This document shows positions 24,701 to 33,962 of a stretch of DNA of 64,000 nucleotides, piece by piece. Source of the DNA: Coniferiporia sulphurascens (Eukaryota > Basidiomycota > Agaricomycetes > Hymenochaetales > Hymenochaetaceae); the NCBI GenBank assembly GCA_002794785.1, contig NBBA01000016.1, positions 434,001-498,000 of the forward strand, read 5' to 3'. Made by a program: the position numbers and the translations under genes. The notes below the pieces were generated by a model. The model saw nothing but the letters and a program-made list of their open reading frames with translations. It was not told where the DNA came from and did no database searches. The stretch's first letter is position 1, and each line of letters opens with the position of its first letter.

Positions 24701-25551
24701 CGGACTCGGGCAGCGCCCCACGCCGGGCGTACAGCTGGTCCTTCTTGTCTTTCCAGTAGAATCCCATCCATTGGTCTGTACAGGCGAGAATTCAGACGTG
24801 TGAGCAAAAGCAGTGTAGGAGCCACTCACCTCCGGATGTTACGAATGGCTCCTCAGTAATAGAGAATAAGCTATAGAAACCTGTGTTATTATTTAGATGA
24901 CCTAAATTTAGCCAGTAGGTATGAGTAGTATTGCGCACCGACGCCAAAAGCCCCAATTTTCTCTTCGTCAGGATTTCCTTCCGCTACATTTCTCTTAAGG
25001 CCCCTGTAAATATAGAAGGGACAATGGCTACACACCTATCTTCTTTAACCGGCTCCAATCCTCGTCTCTGAACACAATCCCATTGTTCTTGAATGTCCAT
25101 TGAACTACCTGGGGATATGAAATTGTTTACTGGGCAAGATAAGACAAAATACAGGATATGCAGCTTACAGGCTCCGTTTTCAAATCAGGAAGCTTTTCCA
25201 CAACCTGAGCGTTCTCGCCACCGCTAGGTCCAGCTCCTCCTTTCTTCCGGTCGAGATACGACTGTGTCTCGAAATGAATCTCAACGGCCTTTGAAGTGGC
25301 ATCATCGGAGTTCTGCAGAAGCTCGCGAAAGACTGTATACTATTTCGGTTAGATTCGCAGCAGCCAGCACAGAACATAGCGGAACATGCCCGTGAATTCC
25401 CCAGAGTACCGTGCGAGCACTTTGTCGATGAGTGCCCGCTGGTTCACTTCGACGGACTCATCATGACCGCTGCTCCACTAACAGTATATAATTAGGCTTC
25501 ATGCACAGTTATGATTACAATACATACCAAACTCTCTCTGGAAGCTGCCAT
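18760..25551 (-). CDS. Sacsin-like giant protein: Hsp90-type ATPase domain, DUF3684 core, HEIAH tail
   Basis: A gene of about 6.8 kb in many exons. ATG at 25551 (MAASRESL) is followed by a Bergerat-fold ATPase like those of sacsin and Hsp90: FRELLQNSDDA is the N box with the Mg/ATP-binding Glu, Asn and Asp; FKNNGIVFRDEDWSRLKKI fills the G1 position with Asn instead of the first Asp; KIGAFGVGFYSLFSITEEP is the G2 glycine loop. A long core follows, including HMAARFIPTVERESIDLV and VWNKELLYVGGFLARAAYE, which I recognise as the fungal DUF3684 (histidine-kinase-like ATPase) family. A Pro/Ser-rich linker is encoded at about 19690-20190. The end has a folded region, KGKIAQRLADVPDGG..., then FFTLAHEIAHNLVQPHN and EHEFYF before TAG. 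A protein quality-control or remodelling role is an inference from sacsin. The chain looks intact, with no broken exon found. Confidence 0.82.
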
Positions 25552-25934
25552 GCTGAATAATGGCGAGGACCTCAGCAGTTGTCCAGACTAGATTCAGGGA
25601 TCCGGTACGCCTCCAGGGAAGACGATAAGAAGTCCAGTAAGTGGCTCTATTCGTGAATTCGTAATAGAAATTGGCGAAGTAAGGAATGAAACAAATAGGC
25701 GTAGTACCAAGTACTAGCTAGCAACCTGCGGCAGCAACGACGCGTCGCGCAGCAGCTGCACCATCACGGCGCGCCATGTGCTTACGTAAATTATATTCCG
25801 TAAGTGCTTAGGGGGATTCATTAACTATGTTAATATATGTGGGGAGCCCACATAGAGTGGAGAGGCGAAGCTTTGACTCACGGCTTAATCCTAGTTGAGC
25901 GAGGGACGGCTTTCTTCTAATGCTGGCTTGAGGG

Positions 25935-26064
25935 GTAAGAGCTTGTTCTCACGGGGGGGGGCCACACAGCCACCACGCTTTGCTGACTAATCTAGCTTTT
26001 TGGAGGCCCTTAACCGGATAACTGGAGGGCTTCGCCCCCCAATTATTTTACCAAAAGCTCTTAC
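25935..26064. repeat. Candidate small inverted-repeat element (MITE-like)
   Basis: GTAAGAGCTT at 25935-25944 is repeated as its exact reverse complement at 26055-26064, enclosing a 130-base segment with a run of nine Gs and a matching C-rich stretch. The size and ends are like a MITE, but no clear target duplication is visible, so this is tentative. Confidence 0.3.
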
Positions 26065-26302
26065 ATTTACGGGTTAGAAGGAAACGCTAACTTTACGTCA
26101 ATTTATAAGAATGATAAGCCGGATTGCTCATCGAAATACTGTGGCTGATTATAACAAAGTATGCATACAGTACCGCAGAAAAGTCCGACGGCAGCGACGC
26201 GCAAAGTACTGCCGATCGCCGCGACCGTTTCTGTTCCCACACGAAGGACCATCAAGACGGCTCAGTCGTATTTCGTCTACGTACATTACTTGTCTGTCCA
26301 CG

Positions 26303-26310
26303 CTATAAGG
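26303..26310 (+). promoter_or_regulatory. TATA box of the first tandem P450
   Basis: CTATAAGG starts 51 bases before the ATG at 26354. The third tandem copy has TTATAAG at almost the same distance, which supports it as the conserved core promoter. Confidence 0.5.
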
Positions 26311-26353
26311 CCCGGCACCGACGGGACAACCCCATCCTCCGTACCAACACACC

Positions 26354-28927
26354 ATGGCCATTCTCAAAGTCGCGTTAGCTGCGGGCGCCACGCTAGCAGC
26401 CTACGGCGCCTGGAAGGCCTTCCTGCATCTCATCAGCCCCCTCTTCTCGTCGCTACGCTACCTCCCTGGTCCAAAGAGCAAGAGCTTCATCTTTGGTAAC
26501 CTCGAGGAGATCAGGAAGGCAGACACCTCTGAGCTGCACGAGAAGTGGACGGAGCAATATGGAAAGGTCATGAAATACAAGGCGTTCTTCGGGGTGAGTC
26601 TATAGACATTTATCTTATGGCCTTCTAGCTGACTTCTGGGTCGTGTATGCAGGAAGACCGACTGTTCACTATGGACACTAGGGCGTTAAACCATGTTTTA
26701 ACGCACTCCGTGGATTACCAGAAGCCCGCCCAGGCTCGGTTCAATCTCTCGCGTCTCTTGGGTGACGGTAAGCGATTAGTTTCCCGTCGATCATACACGT
26801 CACTGACGTGGATATATCAGGTATTTTGGTTACGGAGGGTAAGCTCTATTCGCGTATGCCGAAGTTATCTGTATAACAATTAACTTGTAATTCAGGCGAC
26901 AAACACAGGCAACAAGTGAGACTTTCGTCATCTCCGCGAAATCCCAACTAACCCCTCTGTGACTACAGAGACGTATAATGGCAAGCAACCCATCGTTCTC
27001 TATTTATATACCCCTATCTGATTCCTTCAAAGAACCCTTCCTTCGGTCCCTCTTCCGTAAAGGACCTCACGCCCATCTTCTTTCAAAAGGCTCTACAGGT
27101 TAGTACGCTAATCTTAATTCCTAAGTCAAAATATTCCTAGCAAAATGGTACTCTCCCTCACGCCCCGCCCCGCCCTAGCTCCGCGACATCTGGAAATCAG
27201 AGTTCTCAGAAGAAAAGGACACACAACGCATCGAGGTGCTCTCCTGGCTCAGCCGCACGACGTTAGACATTATCGGGCTCGCCGGTGCGTCTAAGCCTCT
27301 CCCTTCTAACCAAGGACGAGAAGCATTATTGACACGCGATACGTTTCGTTTTTCAATCTTTCTCGTCCAGGCTTCGGTTACAAGTTTGACGCGCTCAACG
27401 TCAATCAGGAGCCGAAAGAGCTCAACAAAGCCTTCTCCACGCTCTTCAATGCGACTGGCGCGTTCGGCTACCTTCAGATCCTCCAGAGCCTCTTCCCCGT
27501 CTTCCGCGTCATCGTGAGTCATCGTACTTTCCTCTCTTTTTTGCCGCTTCTCATCTAACCACGTTACCTCCCCCCCTCCTTACCTATAGCCGACAAAACG
27601 CGAAAGAGAAGAACGCCGCGCACAGAGCACGATGCGGCGTATCGCTGAATTACTCCTGGACCAGCGTAAACGTGCTGCACTAGGCGAGTACGACGCCGAA
27701 AAGGAGAAAGACGCAGACTCGAATTCGGACTTGGGCGGTCGCGACCTCCTCAGCGCGCTTGTTCGCGCGAACATGGACACAGAGCTCCCCGATGCGCAGC
27801 GCATGGTCGACGAGGACGTCCTCGCGCGTGAGTGGCACTGCCATACTTCTTTGAGTTAGTGTGAATACCAATTTTATTATACAGAGGTCCCCACGTTCCT
27901 CGTCGCAGGGCACGAAACTACCTCGTGCGTCCCACTTGCCTCTCCCTTCTGCTTCGGTAACCTTACCGCTTCGCCCCTACCTCTAGCACCGAAACGATGT
28001 GGTGCCTCTTTGCACTCGCCCAACAGCCCGCCATGCAGGCCCGCCTGCGCGCCGAGCTACTCGCCGTACCCTCCGACGCACCCTCCGCAGACACACTCGG
28101 CGCATTGCCCTTCCTCGACGCAGTCGTGCGCGAGACGTTGCGCCTGCACGCCGCGGTTCCGAGCACGATCCGCATCGCAATGCGCGATGACGTCATTCCC
28201 GTTGCCGAGCCGTTCGTCGATACAAAGGGGCAGACCCAGACGGAGATTAGGTACGTACTTATCCCTTTTCTCGTTCCTGGTTTCGCTTTCTTGCTCGAGC
28301 GTTACGTCGTATGGATTAAACTAAACTGGGTTGACTGACCTTTCCCGTGCGGTACACAGAGTCAGCAAGGGCGCTGGGATTTTCATTCCTATCCTCGCCA
28401 TGAACCGTACCAAGGCGATCTGGGGCCCCGATGCGGACGAGTTTAAGTGCGTTCAATTATCCCATCTGGACTAGGTCTTTCCCTCCTGACGCGTTATATT
28501 ATTATCTTACTAATTCTCCACTCGACTCATCGCTCTACCCGAATGCGACGTATAGCCCGGACCGGTGGGCGAACCCTCCAGAGGCATCGAAGGAGGTGCC
28601 CGGTGTATGGGGGAGCATGTTGACGTTCCTCGGCGGTGCGCGCAGCTGCATCGGCTACCGCTTCGCACTCTACGAGTACGTCTCTCCTCTCACACTCTCC
28701 TCTTCCGCCACTTGGTCTTATTTCCTTTCTCACACGCCCTCCACAGGATGAAAGCACTCCTCTTCACGCTCCTCCGCACGTTCGAGTTCGAGCTCGCCGT
28801 GCCAGCCGCAGACTTTGAACGGCGCTCGCTCGTCGTGACTCGTCCGTACGTCAAGGGCCAGAAGGACGCCGGCGCGCAGATGCCTCTGCTCGTGAAGCTC
28901 CATCAGAAGGATCAGAAGGGCGCGTGA
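26354..28927 (+). CDS. Cytochrome P450 monooxygenase, tandem copy 1
   Basis: First of three tandem homologous P450s. The N-terminal anchor ([20 protein letters not shown]...) leads to [18 protein letters not shown]. Exons then give [73 protein letters not shown] and [19 protein letters not shown]. The I-helix is [13 protein letters not shown], ExxR is [12 protein letters not shown], the PDRW motif is [16 protein letters not shown], and the heme loop is [17 protein letters not shown], all canonical. The C-terminus ends [10 protein letters not shown] before TGA at 28925. The intron after RRIM (26981-27032) begins with GC, not GT. All motifs needed for oxygen activation are present, so the enzyme should be active; its substrate is unknown. 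Close similarity to the next two genes indicates recent tandem duplication. Confidence 0.88.
26981..27032 (+). other. GC-AG intron in P450 copy 1
   Basis: The donor ATG|GCAAGC and acceptor CAAAG|AACCC are needed to keep RRIM-NPSFGP in frame. Copies 2 (30940-30999) and 3 (34597-34655) have GCAAGT and GCAAGC donors at the same codon. Confidence 0.7.
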
Positions 28928-29222
28928 TTCGTGATTCTCTGTGCGAGCTCTTAAGAGTCCTTTTTTGTTGCTGTGAACTTCGTTTCCCTTCTTCTCTGGA
29001 CTTTGTGTAACTTGATGGAACTTAGTTTGTACGTGTGTCTTGGCATGTCATTGCAATCTTCCGGAATGATTTAATTGTTTAGATAACTTCATGCATCCGC
29101 ACATGCCCCATTTTCGGCTCAGTGATCGACAAGAAGACATTTCATCAGCGCGCGAATTATACACGATAGTGCATTCGTATATACCAACGAAATTTGGAGC
29201 ATTCAACGACTCAACTCCGACC

Positions 29223-29900
29223 GTGACCCCTGTTGCAAGTTGGCAGGGGTCCGAGTCGCCTTTAATTTCTGACTTCCACAAGTGAAAACCAGTGCCGGAA
29301 ATTCTCACAATGCATGTGTATGAGTGCGTTTTTTCAGCCACCACGAGACTTGTTTCGCGAAATAATTCTGTGTTGTGAGTCTTCGGGCACAACAGTAGGT
29401 TTGTCCATCATGATGGTCTGCGGCACTACTAGTAGTACTCCTTCAGGTCCGAGTCTCCCGGCTTGCACAGTACTATTCCCACATTTTTCTACAATGTAGA
29501 TGCCACACTAATTATAGAAGAGGTGTATGCTGTGGTGGGCTGCTGGGATGCATTCTTTTCAAAAGGTGACAAAATGCGGCCCTATTTGAAGGCTCTTTCG
29601 AACGGAGTTTGAAATATGCTGTGACAGCTTGTGACAAAAGCTTTGCGAGAGGGGGCTCCCCCTGCAGGCTCTGCCCCAGACGTTTGTACAAATACAAAAC
29701 ACTTCGAAAATTTTACACAAGGTGTGGAAATACGTCTATTTTACACCTAGAAAATTTTGAGGGATGAAAATGAGCTTGATGTTGAATTATGGCAAGCTCC
29801 TGTTCAGCCCGGGCTGAGTAATATTTTCTCTTCTTATTTTGGTAGTCAATTTCAAACTCCGATATGCGCGTTTCTTCTCATTCACGCGCATATACCCACC
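29223..29900 (-). repeat. Dispersed repeat, copy A (inverted relative to copy B at 58 kb)
   Basis: Read on the minus strand this segment aligns with 58005-58805 over most of its length. Shared blocks include GACCTGAAGGAGT, GACTCACAACA, ATTATTTCGCGAAA, CTTTTGAAAAGAATGCATCC (one mismatch), and TGTTGCAA-type ends. The 29.2 kb end folds as an imperfect hairpin (GACCCCTGTTGCAA / GTTGGCAGGGGTC), equivalent to the perfect hairpin in copy B. It probably derives from a transposable element with no surviving protein; the outer boundaries are approximate. Confidence 0.6.
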
Positions 29901-29904
29901 TCAC

Positions 29905-29925
29905 GCTCGATACACCGAGCGCTGA
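29905..29925. repeat. 21-base direct repeat, copy 1
   Basis: Contains GCTCGATACACCGAGC, a 5-bp stem (GCTCG/CGAGC) with a 6-base loop, followed by GCTGA. It differs by one base from 30012-30032, 107 bases downstream. Confidence 0.55.
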
Positions 29926-30011
29926 GATGAGTGGTTCAGCGTTCCACTTTATTTCACTTTTACTTATCTATTACCTAGAATATGTTTAGGTATTTACTTC
30001 ACTGTGCTCAT

Positions 30012-30032
30012 GCTCGATATACCGAGCGCTGA
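30012..30032. repeat. 21-base direct repeat, copy 2
   Basis: Same hairpin-forming unit as 29905-29925, with T for C in the loop (GATATACC). It lies 275 bases before the ATG of tandem P450 copy 2 and could be a regulatory or transposon-end remnant. Confidence 0.55.
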
Positions 30033-30306
30033 AAATATATTTAGTTCAACACCCGAGCGGCAGCAGGAGCAGAGAACTGAAAGTCCGCAACAGGGTCGCG
30101 CGATAGAAGACGTGTGGGCCCGGATCAGTCACTTTCGGCAATTCTATTGGCGACGATGGCACAGGACGCGTAGTGCCGATCCTCCGGCACATCCCGTCCC
30201 TTCCCGCGCAGCACACGTCTGACTCGATGAAACAAAGTTGCATTTCCACTTCGTCTAAAGACCCGTCACCGGCAACCGTCTTTCTCTTAGCAGGTATCAA
30301 CACGCC

Positions 30307-32896
30307 ATGGCCACCCTCAAAGTCGCTTTGGCCGCAGGCGCCACGCTAGCCACCTATGGCGCTTGGAAAGCCTTCATATACCTCATTGACCCCCTTTTCT
30401 CGTCATTGCGCTACATCCCTGGTCCAAAGAGCAAGGGCTATCTCTTCGGTAACCTCGTCGAGGTCGGGAGGGCAGAAGACTCTGGGCTGCTTGAGGAGTG
30501 GATGCAGCAGCACGGCAAGGTCATAAAGTTTAAAGGGTTGCTCGGGGTGAGCCTCGGACCGTGATATTCATGACCCTCTCGTTCTAATCTCGTGCACATA
30601 GCAAAACCAACTAGTCATTATGGACACCAGAGCGTTGAACCATATCCTGACGCATTCCGCAGATTATCAGAAGCATGCTATGGCTCGACACTTTCTTTCG
30701 CGTCTGTTGGGCGACGGTGAGAAATTAATTTCCTGTCGACTATTGACTCGTAAGCTGACGTGAATACTCTAGGCGTTTTGATTACAGAGGGTGATTCCTA
30801 TCCACCTGTGCTTTAATCGCTTACATACTAACTTGGTCACCATTTAGGCGAGAAACATCGGCAACAGGTACGTTTTCACACCATTTCCCCGTAAATGGTC
30901 GTAAGCGAACTCTCCCCTGTATACTAGAGACGCATAATGGCAAGTAGCTCATTACTACCCTCATCACTACATGTCCACATCTAACTCCTATTCACACAGA
31001 ACCCCTCCTTCGGCCCCTCTACCATAAAAGACCTAACGCCCATTTTCTTCCAAAAGGCACTACAGGTCAGCATCCCAAAACTCAAACTCCAATATAAATT
31101 ACCGTAGCACAATTTTCACAAATGGCTCCTCTGTCAAACACTCCCGCACATATAACCCCAGCTCCGTGATATCTGGAAATCATCGTTTACAGAGGAGAGC
31201 GACACGCAGCGCATCGAGGTGCTCTCCTGGCTCAGCCGCACGACATTGGACGTTATCGGGCTCGCTGGTGCGTTGGTACTTTCATATCTCTTTCTGCAAA
31301 TGACAATAATGCCGACGACGGAATGGCTTCTGCATGCATGACATATAGGCTTTGGCTACAAGCTTGACGCGCTCAACATAAACCAGGAGCCGAACGAGCT
31401 TAACAAGGCCTTCTCCACTCTCTTCAACATGAACGTCAAGTTCAGTATCATAGATATCCTTCGGATCATCTTCCCCATCTTTCGAATCATTGTTAGTTCA
31501 TAGTCTCCTCCTAGCTTGTCTCTGGACATACTATGTATCACATTCCGTCCCGTTCGTACACAGCCAACCAAATGCTGTAGAGAAGAGCGCCGCGCTCTGG
31601 CGACGATGAAGCGCATCGGCGAGTCCTTGCTGCATCAGCGCAAACGCGCCGCACTCGGCGAGTTGGACGCTAGCAAAGAGGATGACACAGACTCGAACTC
31701 GGGTCTGGCCGGCCGTGACCTCCTCAGTGCGCTCGTTCGCGCGAATATGGACACGGAACTCCCCGACGCGCAGCGCATGGTCGACGAGGACGTCCTTGCT
31801 CGTGCGTGATACCTCCCCTTTCCTTTGGTGAGCCGAATTGAGATGACGAGCCCGGCTCTGTTATTGTAGAGGTCCCCACGTTCCTTGTCGCCGGGCATGA
31901 GACGACTAGGTACCCCATTCCCTCCCTCTCCCTCATTTTTAGTACTACTAACCGCCCTGTCCCACACTTCAGTGCTGAAACGATGTGGTGCCTCTTCGCA
32001 CTCGCCCAGGAGCCCGCCACGCAAGCGCGTCTGCGCGCCGAGCTGCTCGCCGTACCCTCCGACACGCCATCCGCGGACGATCTCAGCGCGTTACCCTTCC
32101 TCGACGCGGTCGTGCGTGAGACGCTGCGCTTGCACGCTGCGTTGATTGGTACGTCCCGCGTCGCGATGCGCGACGATGTCATCCCTCTGGCGGAGCCGTT
32201 CGTGGATACACGCGGGCAGAAACATACGGAGCTTAGGTGCGTGGTCCTGCTTAGGCTCCGCCTGTACTCGTGCCTTGGTTGGATGCGCCAGTCAAGTTGT
32301 ATTGGGTTGGATTTAAGTAGACTAACGCGCACGTTGATAATACAGAGTCGATAAGGGTACTGGGATTCTCATCCCCATTCTCACCCTGAACCGCTCTAAG
32401 GAGATGTGGGGCGCCGACGCGGATAAGTTCAAGTGTGTTCAACCCCTTTGACCTGCTCGCTATTTTCCGACTCGAACCTTACTATTAACTCGACCTTGAT
32501 CCCGACGAGCAGCCCGGACCGCTGGACGAACCCGCCAGAGGCGTCGAAACATATTCCCGGTGTGTGGGGGAACACGCTGACGTTCCTCGGCGGTGCGCGT
32601 AGCTGCATCGGTTACCGCTTCGCGCTCTTTGAGTACGTCCCTTTGTTCCTGTAGTCCCCCCTCCCACCCTTCTCTTCCATTCCCCCCAATTCACCACACG
32701 CACTGCTAACCCCTCACACAGGATGAAAGCACTCCTCTTCACGCTCCTCCGTACGTTCGAGTTCGAGCTCGCATTGCCAGCTGAGGACTTTGAGCGACGC
32801 ACATTCCTCGTGATGCAACCGTACATCAAGGGTCAGAAGGATGCCGGTCCGCAGATGCCTCTCATCGTGAAGCTCCATCGTGGAAATGATGCGTGA
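30307..32896 (+). CDS. Cytochrome P450 monooxygenase, tandem copy 2
   Basis: Same architecture as copy 1. It has an N-terminal anchor ([20 protein letters not shown]), [59 protein letters not shown], and [18 protein letters not shown]. The I-helix is [13 protein letters not shown], ExxR is [13 protein letters not shown], the PDRW motif is PDRWTNPPEASKHIPG, and the heme loop is [17 protein letters not shown]. The C-terminus is IVKLHRGNDA, followed by TGA at 32894. The GC-AG intron after RRIM is at 30940-30999. Compared with copies 1 and 3 it has diverged most in the substrate-recognition parts: QNQLVIMD replaces a [11 protein letters not shown] sequence, and AALIGTSR replaces AAVPSTIR. Diverged substrate preference is therefore plausible. 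The upstream TATA position is degenerate (TCTAAAG). Confidence 0.87.
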
Positions 32897-33962
32897 TTCT
32901 GGTATGTGAATCCTGAGGACCGTTTTGTTTTTCGTCTTTGCAATTTGTATTAGTATGTGATATTATTATACACTTTAAGCCCAACTCAGTTTCGTATCTA
33001 TGTGCTCGTGTATCTACTACGATACAATAATTCCGTAATCTGGTATCCGTTAACTTGGGTTGACTGGGAAGTTTGTGCAGGGTTGTGGTATGCTTTTTCA
33101 GGAAAGAGCAGACACTTTTCGTGTCGTGCCGCAAATGCGGCAGATGCACTGGCACCTCGCGAGGTGTATCTGCTAACGTTTAATGGATACTAGTACTGAT
33201 GCATAAAACGACTAAGTGGGGACGAAGCGACGGCTCTGTCTATATCCGACAAATAATATGTAAGCATCACAATAACGTTTAGGCTTTTAATGTGTAGGGA
33301 ACGTAACCGCTGAATGAGGTGTCTGGCCCCGGCCCCGGGCCAATCTGGGAGTACAGTATGTCCTCAGGCTTATATCCTAGCCGTAATAAGTTGGGAAAAG
33401 ACCAAACCCAGCCTTTTTTACATAAACTAAGAAGTCTTTCACAGTCAGGCACACAAGCCTATGCCTATTTGAGTTGCAGTCAGACTTAGAACTACTAGCC
33501 AGTGCAAAAAGGAGAAGTGAACTTGAGAATCAGGCTGAAAATCATGATTCCTGTCACGTGATGATTGTCGCATATCGTCACGACTCACCAGAGTCACGGT
33601 CCGACTTCAACTTCTTGCCACACCACCACCACATGTACTGCACACCCTCGTTTTTCGTTTTTCGTGCGCTTGCAATATTAGGGCACAAACCGTGTATACG
33701 AACCGGGTTACCGTCTCACACGACGACAACTCGGTGATCCGAATTCCGACCTAAAGTCAAGATGCATGCACACTAATGCTGGAAAAAGTCTAGTGTGCAG
33801 TTACGCAGCGGCCGCGACGCAGTGTCAGCCTAATCGTTGACATTCGCGTCCCCGTTTCCGCTACCGCACAAACGCCGATGTCGCTTGTACATTTTATGCC
33901 CCCGCCGACTTTATAAGACTCTCCGTTGACGGCAGCCATGCTCCCGTTTTGTATAACACGCC
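32897..33962. other. Intergenic between tandem P450 copies 2 and 3
   Basis: About 1.07 kb with no protein-like frame. It carries a CACGTG palindrome at 33555-33560 and the TATA box of copy 3 at 33911-33917. Confidence 0.5.
33911..33917 (+). promoter_or_regulatory. TATA box of tandem P450 copy 3
   Basis: TTATAAG starts 52 bases before the ATG at 33963, matching the spacing of the box in copy 1. Confidence 0.5.

Larger units (their letters stand above)
25552..26353. other. Divergent intergenic region between the ATPase gene and the P450 trio
   Basis: Contains the promoters of both flanking genes, a candidate MITE-like inverted repeat (25935-26064) and a TATA box. No gene was supported. Confidence 0.5.
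28928..30306. other. Intergenic between tandem P450 copies 1 and 2, repeat-rich
   Basis: About 1.4 kb. It holds one copy of the dispersed inverted repeat (29223-29900), two copies of a 21-base direct repeat, and the promoter of copy 2. No intact gene was seen; short open frames here lie inside the repeat. Confidence 0.6.
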
